Shown piece by piece: positions 28,026-36,431 of a stretch of 64,000 nt of DNA (the stretch's first letter is position 1; each line of letters starts with the position of its first letter). The DNA comes from Streptomyces sp. CB02366 (lineage in GTDB: Bacteria > Actinomycetota > Actinomycetes > Streptomycetales > Streptomycetaceae): positions 1 to 64,000 of the forward strand of contig NZ_LIVT01000018.1 of assembly GCF_001905905.1 (NCBI RefSeq), in the 5' to 3' direction. The notes beneath the pieces are model-generated. The model did not search any database. It was not told the DNA's origin and saw only the letters and a list, made by a program, of their open reading frames with translations. Position numbers and translations under genes: made by a program.

Positions 28026-28448
28026 TCAGTCGTTGCCGCGCGGGCTGTTCTGGTAGGCGGCCAGACGCCACTGCCCGTCCTGCTCGACGGCCAGCCACGA
28101 GGCCCGGACGGCGCCGTCGCCGCTCGCCTCGGTCTCACCCGGGGCCAGGATGCCGCCCTCGGTGATCAGCAGAGCGACCCCGTCGCCGAGCAGACGCGCG
28201 TCGATGGGGCTGCCGATGACGCGCGTGCCCTTGTACGGGCCCGCGAACGCGGCCGCCATGTGGGTGCGGATGTTCTCACGGCCCTTCCGGTAGAGGCCCG
28301 GGAGGATCATCGTCCCGTCCTCGGCGAAGACGTCGGCGAACCGGTCGGCGTCGTGGTCGGCCCACGCGGCCACGATGCGCCCCGGCAGGGCGGCTACCGC
28401 GGCCAGGGCCGCGTTCGGAGCGGAGGTGGTCGAGTCGGTGCTGGTCAT
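28026..28448 (-). CDS. sgcJ: SgcJ/EcaC-type NTF2-like protein of enediyne biosynthesis
   Basis: 140-aa NTF2/SnoaL-like small alpha+beta-cone protein, matching the SgcJ/EcaC family. Recognisable blocks are VAAWADHDADRFADVFAEDG, LYRKGRENIRTHMAAAF and the C-terminal ASWLAVEQDGQWRLAAYQNS. SgcJ is tied to an early step of the enediyne core; its exact reaction is not settled. It is single, divergent from the MFS gene at 28.7 kb, with a 226-bp shared promoter region in which I see no clear hexamers. Confidence 0.9.
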   Translation of the reverse strand: MTSTDSTTSAPNAALAAVAALPGRIVAAWADHDADRFADVFAEDGTMILPGLYRKGRENIRTHMAAAFAGPYKGTRVIGSPIDARLLGDGVALLITEGGILAPGETEASGDGAVRASWLAVEQDGQWRLAAYQNSPRGND

Positions 28449-28674
28449 ATCTCGGTTCCCGTCCGTTGGATGGCGGTTTCGGCACGGCCGTCAGACCTGC
28501 CTGGGCCCGACGCTGGCAGTCGGCCCCGCCGCCGGGCATCTCCTGCGTTGCGCCCCACGCCAGTCACTTCACGGCCAGAACAAGTCGCGCATTCTGGAAG
28601 AAGCTGAGGCCCGGAACCCGGTGCGACGATCTGCGGTGTCAAGGACTTCGCACACGTTTACGCACGGAGGCTCG

Positions 28675-30000
28675 ATGCCCGCTGTCAATGGATCGGTGCA
28701 GCCAGGTCAATCGCACCGACGCTCCGTCGTGGCGACGGTGGTGGGCAACTTCGTGGAGTCGTTCGACTGGCTCGCCTACGGGCTCTTCGCTCCCCTCTTC
28801 GCGGCTCAGTTCTTCCCCTCGTCCAACCAGTTCACCTCCCTGCTCGGCGCGTTCGCGGTCTTCGGCACGGGCATGCTGTTCCGGCCGATCGGCGGAATCC
28901 TGTTGGGCCGCCTCGCCGACCGGCGCGGCCGCCGGCCCGCCCTGATGCTGGCGATCGGACTGATGACCGGCGGCTCGACGCTGATCGCCGTCGTCCCCAC
29001 CTACGAGCACATCGGGATCATCGCCCCGCTGCTGCTCCTGCTCGCCCGGCTCGCCCAGGGCGTCTCCTCGGGCGGGGAGTGGACGGCGGCGGCCACCTAC
29101 CTGATGGAGATCGCGCCGAAGAACCGCCGGTGCCTCTACAGCAGCCTCTTCTCCGTGACGACCATGGCGGGCCCCTTCGTCGCCTCGCTGCTCGGCGCCG
29201 GTCTCGGCGTGTGGCTGGGGACCGCGACGATGGAGGCATGGGGCTGGCGGGTGCCGTTCCTCCTCGGCGGCGTCTTCGGCGTGATCCTGCTGGTCCTGCG
29301 CCGCCGGCTCACCGAGACCGAGGTCTTCCGCCGCGAGGTGCGCCCCCGGGCCCGGCGCGGCTCACTGCGCCAACTGATAGGCGCTCACCGCCGCCAGGTG
29401 GTGCTGGCCGTGATGTTCGTGGCCGGGCTCGGCGTCATCGGGGGAACGTGGTCGACCGCGGTCCCGGCGATGGGCCACCGCCTGATCGGATCGCAGACGA
29501 TGTTCTGGGTGGTGGTCTGCGTGACCGGCTCGGTCATCCTGCTGCAGGTCCCCCTGGGGCTGCTCGCCGACCGGGTGGAGCCGGGCAGGTTCCTGATCGT
29601 CTCCAGCGTCGTCTTCGCCGCCGTGGGCTCGTACGCCTACCTCACCGTCCAGGACTCCTTCGCGAGCCTGGCGTTCACCTACAGCACCGGAGTGATCTTC
29701 CTCGGCTGTGTCACCATGGTGCTGCCCAAGATGCTCTCCAGGATCTTCCCTCCGCAGATACGCGGCCTGGGCATCGGCCTGCCGCACGCCTCGACCACCG
29801 CGCTCCTCGGCGGAGCGGGGCCGCTGCTGGCCGCCTACTCCGACGACCGGGGCGCCTCGGGCTGGTTCATCGCCGCCGTAATGGCCGCGGTCCTGCTCGT
29901 CTGGCCGGCCACCCTGTGGGAGCGACGGCTCTTCCGTGCCCAGCCGGCCCCGGGCGGCGACCCGGTGCCCGAACCCGCCGTCGCCCGCCCCGTCGGGTGA
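28675..30000 (+). CDS. sgcB2: MFS transporter (MHS/metabolite:H+ symporter-like)
   Basis: 441 aa with about 12 TM helices. ATVVGNFVESFDWLAYGLFAPLFA opens TM1, GRLADRRGRRPAL is the motif A loop and RLAQGVSSGGEWTAAATYLMEIAP is the MHS-type central segment. This resembles the second transmembrane transporter of the C-1027 cluster rather than the 14-TM drug antiporter at 22 kb. ATG has GGAGG 6 nt upstream. It precedes the condensation enzyme gene by 68 bp in the same direction. Confidence 0.85.
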   Translation: MPAVNGSVQPGQSHRRSVVATVVGNFVESFDWLAYGLFAPLFAAQFFPSSNQFTSLLGAFAVFGTGMLFRPIGGILLGRLADRRGRRPALMLAIGLMTGGSTLIAVVPTYEHIGIIAPLLLLLARLAQGVSSGGEWTAAATYLMEIAPKNRRCLYSSLFSVTTMAGPFVASLLGAGLGVWLGTATMEAWGWRVPFLLGGVFGVILLVLRRRLTETEVFRREVRPRARRGSLRQLIGAHRRQVVLAVMFVAGLGVIGGTWSTAVPAMGHRLIGSQTMFWVVVCVTGSVILLQVPLGLLADRVEPGRFLIVSSVVFAAVGSYAYLTVQDSFASLAFTYSTGVIFLGCVTMVLPKMLSRIFPPQIRGLGIGLPHASTTALLGGAGPLLAAYSDDRGASGWFIAAVMAAVLLVWPATLWERRLFRAQPAPGGDPVPEPAVARPVG

Positions 30001-30068
30001 CCGTCCGCTGTTCCGTCACCCCGTCCGGCACCGAGCGCCGGCGACGTTCCCGATGAGAGGTTGACACC

Positions 30069-31451
30069 ATGACGACGTCCGACACCACCGACCGGTCCCA
30101 GGACGGTACGGCGCCGCCGCTCTCCTTCCACCAGGAGTTCCTGTGCATGTTCGACAGCGGGAACGACGGCGCCGACGTGGGCCCGTTCGGCCCCATGTAC
30201 CACATCGTCGGAGCCTGGCGGCTGACCGGCGGGATCGACGAGGAGACGCTGCGCGAGGCGCTGGGCGACGTCGTCGTGCGCCACGAGGCCCTGCGCACCT
30301 CGCTGGTCCGCGAGGGCGGCACGCACCGTCCGGAGGTCCTGCCCGCGGGGCCCGCCTCGCTGGAGGTGCGCGACCTCGGCGGCGTCGACGAGTCGGAGCG
30401 GGTGCGGCGCGGTGAGGAACTGCTCAACGAGGTCGAGTCGACCGGTCTGAGCGTGCGGGAACTGCCCCTGCTGCGCGCCGTCCTCGGGCGCTTCGACCAG
30501 AAGGACTCGGTGCTGGTCCTCATAGCCCACCACACCGCGGCGGACGCCTGGGCCATGCACGTCATCGCCCGCGACCTGCTCCACCTGTACGCCGCCAGGC
30601 GCGGGAACCCGGTTCCCGCGCTGCCCGAGCCGACCCAGCACGCGGAGTTCGCCCGTTGGGAGCGCGAGGCGGCGGAGGCGCCGCGGGTCGCGGTTTCGAA
30701 GGAGTTCTGGCGCAAGCGCCTCCAGGGGGCGCGGATCATCGGGCTCGAGACGGACATGCCGCGCTCGGCGGGGCTGCCCAAGGGCACCGCGTGGCAGCGG
30801 TTCGCCGTGCGCGGGGAGCTGGCCGACTCCGTCGTGGAGTTCTCGCGGGCGGCCAAGTGCTCCCCGTTCATGACCATGTTCGCCGCCTACCAGGTGCTGC
30901 TGCACCGCAGGACGGGTGAGCTGGACATCACCGTGCCGACCTTCTCCGGGGGCCGCAACAACTCCCGGTTCGAGGACACCGTGGGGTCCTTCATCAACTT
31001 CCTGCCGCTGCGCACCGACCTCTCCGGGTGCTCCTCCTTCCGCGACGTCGTGCTGCGCACCCGCACCACCTGCGGAGAGGCGTTCACCCACGAGCTGCCG
31101 TTCTCCCGGCTGATCCCCGAGGTGCCGGAGCTGATGGCGTCGGCGGCCTCCGACGACCACCAGATCTCGGTCTTCCAGGCGGTGCACGCGCCCGCGTCCG
31201 ACGGGCCCGAGCAGGCCGGGGACCTGACGTACTCGAAGATCTGGGAGCGGCAGCTCTCGCAGTCGGAGGGCTCCGACATCCCCGACGGGGTGCTCTGGTC
31301 GATCCACATCGACCCCTCGGGCTCCATGGCCGGCAGCCTCGGGTACAACACCAACCGCTTCAAGGACGAGACGATGGCGGCCTTCCTGGCCGACTACCTC
31401 GACCTGCTGGAGAAGTCGGTGGCCCGGCCGGACGCCCCCTTCACCTCCTGA
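30069..31451 (+). CDS. sgcC5: Free-standing NRPS condensation enzyme (ester-forming)
   Basis: 460-aa stand-alone condensation domain. The catalytic HHxxxD motif is HHTAAD at residues 154-159, followed by Ala rather than Gly. SgcC5 joins the PCP-bound 3-chloro-5-hydroxy-beta-tyrosine to the diol of the enediyne core, forming an ester. Other C-domain blocks such as FSGGRNNSRFEDTVGSFINF (the NRP-like loop) are clear. It is followed 44 bp later by its PCP partner gene. Confidence 0.93.
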   Translation: MTTSDTTDRSQDGTAPPLSFHQEFLCMFDSGNDGADVGPFGPMYHIVGAWRLTGGIDEETLREALGDVVVRHEALRTSLVREGGTHRPEVLPAGPASLEVRDLGGVDESERVRRGEELLNEVESTGLSVRELPLLRAVLGRFDQKDSVLVLIAHHTAADAWAMHVIARDLLHLYAARRGNPVPALPEPTQHAEFARWEREAAEAPRVAVSKEFWRKRLQGARIIGLETDMPRSAGLPKGTAWQRFAVRGELADSVVEFSRAAKCSPFMTMFAAYQVLLHRRTGELDITVPTFSGGRNNSRFEDTVGSFINFLPLRTDLSGCSSFRDVVLRTRTTCGEAFTHELPFSRLIPEVPELMASAASDDHQISVFQAVHAPASDGPEQAGDLTYSKIWERQLSQSEGSDIPDGVLWSIHIDPSGSMAGSLGYNTNRFKDETMAAFLADYLDLLEKSVARPDAPFTS

Positions 31452-31495
31452 CCCAGCTCCGGCAGCGGCGAACCCGCCCGAAGAAAGGAAAGCCA

Positions 31496-31777
31496 GTGTC
31501 CACCGTTTCCGACACAACGGCCGGATCCTCGCTGGAGGAGAAGGTGACCCGGATCTGGACGGGTGTTCTCGGCACGTCCGGTGAGGAAGGCGCGACGTTC
31601 ATCGAGCTCGGCGGGCAGTCGGTCTCCGCCGTGCGCATCGCCACGCGCATCCAGGAGGAGCTGGACCTCTGGGTCGACATCGGCGTCCTCTTCGACGACC
31701 CGGATCTGCCGACCTTCATCGCGGCGGTCGTCCGCACGGCCGAGGCCGCGGGGACCGACGGCTCCGGGACGGGGTGA
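31496..31777 (+). CDS. sgcC2: Discrete peptidyl carrier protein for beta-tyrosine
   Basis: 93-aa free-standing PCP. The phosphopantetheine site is FIELGGQSVSAVRI with Ser42. It carries beta-tyrosine from the adenylation enzyme through chlorination and hydroxylation to the condensation enzyme. GTG start with AAGAAAGGAAAG upstream. It ends before an unusually long palindromic terminator. Confidence 0.92.
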   Translation: MSTVSDTTAGSSLEEKVTRIWTGVLGTSGEEGATFIELGGQSVSAVRIATRIQEELDLWVDIGVLFDDPDLPTFIAAVVRTAEAAGTDGSGTG

Positions 31778-31806
31778 GACGCGCCGGGCGCCGTCTCCCC
31801 GCGGCG

Positions 31807-31874
31807 CCCGGCACCACATGGCTGAGGCGGTTCACCCGGCACCGGGTGAACCGCCTCAGCCATGTGGTGCCGGG
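31807..31874. terminator. 68-bp near-perfect palindrome between PCP and aminomutase genes
   Basis: A 33-bp uninterrupted stem with only a 2-base CA loop (centre 31840-31841). The core of the left arm reads GGCTGAGGCGGTTCACCCGG. It lies between convergent genes and ends 6 bp before the aminomutase stop, so it is presumably a bidirectional terminator, but far longer than the other terminators in this window. Confidence 0.85.
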
Positions 31875-31880
31875 GTGCGG

Positions 31881-33500
31881 TCAGTGCAGCTGGACGTCCG
31901 TCTCGCGGGTGATCGCCCGGAGGAACTCGGCGCGGGACAGCGCGTCGGCCACCAGCTCGATGTCGTCGGCCATGTACCGGTCGACGCCCAGCGTCGGAAC
32001 CAGCGCGCGCACCGCCTCGTACGTGGCCTTCGCGGCCGGGCTCAGGCCGTCGAACCGGCCGGAGATGTCGACCGCCTGGGCGGCGGCCAGGTACTCCACC
32101 GCGAGGATCTTGTTGTTGTTCGACAGGACCCGGCGGGCGTTGCGGGCCGCGATCAGGCCCATGCTCACCACGTCCTGGTTGTCCCCGTTGGACGGGACGC
32201 TCTGGGTGCTGGCCGGGCCGATCGTCCGGTTCTCGGCGACCAGCGCGGTGGCCGGGTACTGGGCGCCGGCGAATCCGCTGTGCAGCCCCGGATCCCCGGA
32301 GACGAGGAACTCCGGGAGGCCGTAGCTGAGGTGACGGTTGAGGACCCGGTTGATCTGCCGCTCGGCCAGGACGCCGAGCTGGGTGAGGGCGATGGTCACG
32401 AAGTCCATCGCGAACGCGATCGGCTGACCGTGGAAGTTCGCCCCGTGGAAGATCTCCTTGCCTTCGAAGAAGAGCGGGTTGTCGTTGGCCGAGTTGAGCT
32501 CGATGTGCAGCTTGTGCCGCGCGTGGTACAAGGTGTCGCGCACCGCGCCGACGACCTGCGGGATGGCCCGCAGCGAGTACGCCTTCTGCAGGTAGATCTC
32601 CGAGCGCTGGACGTCCTTGCCGGCCTCCTTGTCCTTCTGCAGCTCGCGGCGCAGGTCGGCGTGCTCGACCGTCAGCCCGCTGCCCCGCATCAGGGCCCGC
32701 ATGTTGGCCGCCGTGTCGATCTGGCCCTCGTGCGGCCGGGCTATGTCGTGCCCCTCCGCGAGGAAGGGGCTGGTCGAGCCGCGTACTGCCTCGATGAGCA
32801 GCGCCGTGACGATCTCGGCCTGCTGGGCCTGCTCCAGGGCGCGTCCGACGACCAGCGAGCCCAGACCGGTCATCCCGGAGGTGCCGTTGATCAGCGCGAG
32901 CCCCTCCTTGAAGCGCAGTTCGAGCGGCTCGATGCCCCGCTCGGCCAACACCTGGGCGGTCTTCACCGGCTGCCCGTCGCGCAGGACGTAGCCCTCGCCG
33001 ATGAGGGTGCTCGCGACGTGGGAGAGCGGCGCCAGGTCGCCGCTCGCCCCCAGCGACCCGATCTCGGGTATGGCCGGGGTGATGCCCTCGTTCAGGTACT
33101 GCGCGAGGCGTTCGAGGATCACGGGGCGTACTGCGGAGTGGCCCTTGGCCAGGGTGTTCAGCCGGGCGGCGACGATCGCCCGCGCCTCGTCCTCGGCGAA
33201 CAGGGGGCCGACGCCCGCGCTGTGGCTGCGGACGAGGTTGGTCTGCAGTTCGACTTCCTTCGACTTGTCGACCTGCATGTAGATCATCTCGCCGTACCCC
33301 GTGGTCACCCCGTAGATGGGGATGTTCTGCTCGGCGATCCCCTCGAAGATCTCCCGGCTCTTCTGGGCCTTCGCGATGGATTCGGCCGGTACGTCGACCG
33401 CCGCGCGCTCCTCCGCGACGCGGCGTACGGCGTCGACGGTCAGGGTCTCGCCGTCGATGGAAACCGGGACGATCTCGGTCTCGACTTGAGTCAATGCCAT
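31881..33500 (-). CDS. sgcC4: MIO-dependent tyrosine 2,3-aminomutase
   Basis: 539 aa, the length of SgcC4, in the ammonia-lyase/aminomutase family. The Ala152-Ser153-Gly154 triad that cyclises to the MIO cofactor lies in GSLGASGDLAP; Tyr63 is in YGVTTGYG. It converts L-tyrosine to (S)-beta-tyrosine, the start of the chloro-hydroxy-beta-tyrosine arm. ATG at 33500 is preferred (GGAG 4 nt upstream); the frame stays open far upstream across the adenylation gene but is a shadow there. It lies 68 bp after that gene. Confidence 0.95.
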   Translation of the reverse strand: MALTQVETEIVPVSIDGETLTVDAVRRVAEERAAVDVPAESIAKAQKSREIFEGIAEQNIPIYGVTTGYGEMIYMQVDKSKEVELQTNLVRSHSAGVGPLFAEDEARAIVAARLNTLAKGHSAVRPVILERLAQYLNEGITPAIPEIGSLGASGDLAPLSHVASTLIGEGYVLRDGQPVKTAQVLAERGIEPLELRFKEGLALINGTSGMTGLGSLVVGRALEQAQQAEIVTALLIEAVRGSTSPFLAEGHDIARPHEGQIDTAANMRALMRGSGLTVEHADLRRELQKDKEAGKDVQRSEIYLQKAYSLRAIPQVVGAVRDTLYHARHKLHIELNSANDNPLFFEGKEIFHGANFHGQPIAFAMDFVTIALTQLGVLAERQINRVLNRHLSYGLPEFLVSGDPGLHSGFAGAQYPATALVAENRTIGPASTQSVPSNGDNQDVVSMGLIAARNARRVLSNNNKILAVEYLAAAQAVDISGRFDGLSPAAKATYEAVRALVPTLGVDRYMADDIELVADALSRAEFLRAITRETDVQLH

Positions 33501-33568
33501 CACTCCATGGGTAGCGGCCGAGGCCGGTGTACGACAGGTCAGGGGGTGGGTTCGTGAGGCGCGGCGGC

Positions 33569-36217
33569 TCAGCGGGTGAGCTGGGAGCGGTCCACCTTCC
33601 CCGCGGCGTTGCGCGGCAGGCGCGAGGACAGGCGGGTGAAGACGGCGGGCAGCGTGAGGGGGCCGAACTGGCCGCGCAGATGGGACCGCCAGGCCCGGAC
33701 GTCCGCGTTCACGTCCCCCTCGCCGTCCCCCCGCGGCACCACGTACACCGCGAGGCGGGTCACCAGGCCCTGGCCGTTGACGTGGGGGAGGACCGCGCAC
33801 TCCAGGACCGAGGGGTCGCGGTTCAGCGCGGCCTCGATCTCGGTGAGTTCCACGCGGTTGCCGAACAGCTTGACCTGGAAGTCGCTGCGGCCCCGGAACT
33901 CCAGGGCGCCGTCGAACCGCACCCGCGCCAGATCCCCGGTCCGGTACCACCGGTCGCCGTCCGGGGCGAAGCCGGCGACGGGTGCGAACAGCGCGCCGTG
34001 GTCCGGGCCGCCCTCGACGGCGAGGTACCCCGGCGTCACGTACGGGGAGCGGACCACCAGTTCGCCGGTGACGCCGGCCGGGCTCGGCCGGTCGTGTTCG
34101 TCCACGACGAGGACCTGACGGCCGGGGAGCGGGCGCCCGATCGGGACCTGGCCCGCGACCGGTCCGGTGATCTCGTGCCAGGTCGCGGCGATCGTCTCGG
34201 TGGGCCCGTACAGATTGATCAGGCGGGTCCGGGGCAGGGCCGCGCGCAGCCCGTCCACCAGTTCGCCCGGCAGCGCCTCCCCCATCAGGAGCAGGTGGCT
34301 CAGGGCGTCGGGCCGCCGGTCGGGGCCGGAGCCGGTGATCACGCCGAGGAGGTCCCGGGCGAAGCTGGGCACGGTCTGGATGTGGGTGATGCCCTCCTGG
34401 ACGAGCCAGGGCACCAGCTTGTCGGGGTTGACCCTGACGCGCTCCGGTACCGGACAGAGCGTGCCGCCGGCCACGAGCGTCGCGAAGACCTCGGCCAGCG
34501 CCGGGTCGTGCTCCGGGGAGACCCACTGGGCCACCCGCGCGCCCGGCCCCATCGCGAACTGCTCGCCCATCCAGCCGGCGAACTGGGCCAGCGCGGCGTG
34601 GGACTGGACGATCCCCTTGGGGCGCCCCGTCGAACCGGAGGTGAACGCCACGTAGGCGAGGTCCTCCGGGTCCGGCCGGGCCCCGGCCGCCGCGTCCGCA
34701 CCGGGAGCGGCGGAGGGGGAGCCGAGCACCTGGGAGGCGTCCAGCAGACGGGCGCCCGGTTCACCGGCGTACCAGAGCGCCAGCGGATCCTCCTGCGGAC
34801 CGCCGTCGAGCACCATGCACGACGGGCGCAGATCGCGGAGCATCGACCGGTGGCGTTCGCCCCCGCCGTCCGGCGCGAACCACGCCAGGTGGGCGCCCGC
34901 TTCCAGGACTCCCAGCAGCACCGCGATCCGGTGGGCGCCCGGTCGCATCCGCACCGCCACCGGCGAGCCGGGCCCCGCGCCGGCCGCGGTGAGGGCCGAG
35001 GCGACGCGGGCCGCGTGCGCCGTCAGTTCGGCGTAGCCCGTGCTTACGCCGCCGAACGAGACGGCGGTGCCGTCCTGTCCGGCGTGGCCGCGCACCGAGA
35101 CGTGCACCGGCGGTGTCACGTGTCCGCGGGGCGCCCGGCGGTCCGAGGCGCGCAGGGCGCGGTCCCGGTGGCGCTCGTCGTCCAGCGGGAGTCCGCCCAC
35201 GGGCGCGTCCGGATCGGCGGTCGCGGCTGCCAGGAGGGTGGCCAGCTGATCCAGCAGCCGTCGGGCCGAGGCAGGTTCGAACAGTGCGGCGCGGTACTCC
35301 AGGAAGCCGGCGACGCAGGGCGCGGTGTCCTGGAGGACCAGGGCCAGATCGGCGGCGGCCGTGCCGTTGTGCACGGACAGCTGCCGCACCTCGGCGCCCG
35401 GTATCCGCAGGGCCGCCCGCTCCCGGTGGACGAACACGGCGTCGGCCCCCTCGATACGGCAGGGCTTCGAGGCCGGGTCCGGCACCGTGCGCAGCAGCTC
35501 CCTGAAGGCGGTGGACAGCGTGCCGTCGTCCTGTCCGGCATAGCGGTGGACGAGGGCGCGGAATCCGGCCAGCACCACGGCCGCGGGCGTGACCCCTGCC
35601 GCCTCGGCCAGCCGGGCCGTACGGAAGCCGAGGTCCGGGCTCCAGGTGAAGGCGACGGCGCCCCCCGCGTGCGGGGGCAGGTGCGGGCGGTTCCGGTCGG
35701 CGGGCAGGACCAGACCGGCGGCGGTCGCCGAGGGCTCCTCGCCCCCACGTGTCCCGGGCGCCGGCCGAAGGGGCGGGGCGGAGGGCCGACCGCCGGTCAC
35801 GACGGCGCGGTACGCGTCGGACAGGGCGGCCGGCAGGGCCCCGGACGGTCCTTCCCAGGCCCCGGAGTGGGAGGCGGCCAGGAGCAGCAGGTGCTCGCGC
35901 GGGCCTCTGCGGGCGAGGTGGAGCCGGGCCGGCGCGTCGCCTTCGGCGAAGGGACGGGCCGCCCACCGGGCGCAGAGTTCCTCGTCCCCGAACCCCTCGC
36001 CGGCGGTCTGCCCGACCGCCGCCGGCTCCACGGGAGCACCGTCCCCGGCGACCGCCCGCCAGGCCGTTCGCAGGGCGTCCAGGTCGAGTCCGCCGGTCAC
36101 GTGGTAGGCCGCGTACCGGTGCAACGCCGCAGATCCGGAGGCCGGCAGAAGCCCCCGGTCCGGATCGGTCACAGTCACGTCATTCGCCACGACGCCCATC
36201 TTGAGGCGGTGGCGCAC
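33569..36217 (-). CDS. sgcC1: NRPS adenylation enzyme for (S)-beta-tyrosine, with degenerate condensation-like N-terminus
   Basis: About 882 aa. The C-terminal half (about residues 430-880) is an adenylation domain: VAFTSGSTGRPKGI (A3), NLYGPTETIAATWH (A5), YRTGDLARV (A7), FRGRSDFQVKLFGNRVE (A8) and the A10 lysine in RNAAGKVDRSQ. The N-terminal ~400 residues look like a condensation domain that has lost HHxxxDG (LLLLAASHSGAWEG at that place). SgcC1 loads (S)-beta-tyrosine on the PCP. Start uncertain: GTG at 36217 has GGAG 9 nt upstream; ATG at 36199 lacks a site. Divergent from the MmpL gene. Confidence 0.88.
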   Translation of the reverse strand: MRHRLKMGVVANDVTVTDPDRGLLPASGSAALHRYAAYHVTGGLDLDALRTAWRAVAGDGAPVEPAAVGQTAGEGFGDEELCARWAARPFAEGDAPARLHLARRGPREHLLLLAASHSGAWEGPSGALPAALSDAYRAVVTGGRPSAPPLRPAPGTRGGEEPSATAAGLVLPADRNRPHLPPHAGGAVAFTWSPDLGFRTARLAEAAGVTPAAVVLAGFRALVHRYAGQDDGTLSTAFRELLRTVPDPASKPCRIEGADAVFVHRERAALRIPGAEVRQLSVHNGTAAADLALVLQDTAPCVAGFLEYRAALFEPASARRLLDQLATLLAAATADPDAPVGGLPLDDERHRDRALRASDRRAPRGHVTPPVHVSVRGHAGQDGTAVSFGGVSTGYAELTAHAARVASALTAAGAGPGSPVAVRMRPGAHRIAVLLGVLEAGAHLAWFAPDGGGERHRSMLRDLRPSCMVLDGGPQEDPLALWYAGEPGARLLDASQVLGSPSAAPGADAAAGARPDPEDLAYVAFTSGSTGRPKGIVQSHAALAQFAGWMGEQFAMGPGARVAQWVSPEHDPALAEVFATLVAGGTLCPVPERVRVNPDKLVPWLVQEGITHIQTVPSFARDLLGVITGSGPDRRPDALSHLLLMGEALPGELVDGLRAALPRTRLINLYGPTETIAATWHEITGPVAGQVPIGRPLPGRQVLVVDEHDRPSPAGVTGELVVRSPYVTPGYLAVEGGPDHGALFAPVAGFAPDGDRWYRTGDLARVRFDGALEFRGRSDFQVKLFGNRVELTEIEAALNRDPSVLECAVLPHVNGQGLVTRLAVYVVPRGDGEGDVNADVRAWRSHLRGQFGPLTLPAVFTRLSSRLPRNAAGKVDRSQLTR

Positions 36218-36431
36218 GGGACGCTTCTCCTTGTGTGCGGAGCTCCGCATGCCGGCCGAAGGACCCCGCCAAACCTTGTTCGACCAACTCCGCAATCTGG
36301 AAGTTGACGTCTTCCAGGGGGAGTTGGGAACGATGGAGGACCCCGCCGGCCGCGTCGGAACGGCCGTGCAGTGCGGCCCTCCCGGCACTCTCGGCCACCG
36401 CGGAATCCGAACGTGCCCGAAGGAGCCCCCC

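Noticed and set aside
33527..36307. 926-aa plus-strand frame
   Set aside because: Shadow of the adenylation enzyme, which has all A-domain motifs in the opposite direction.
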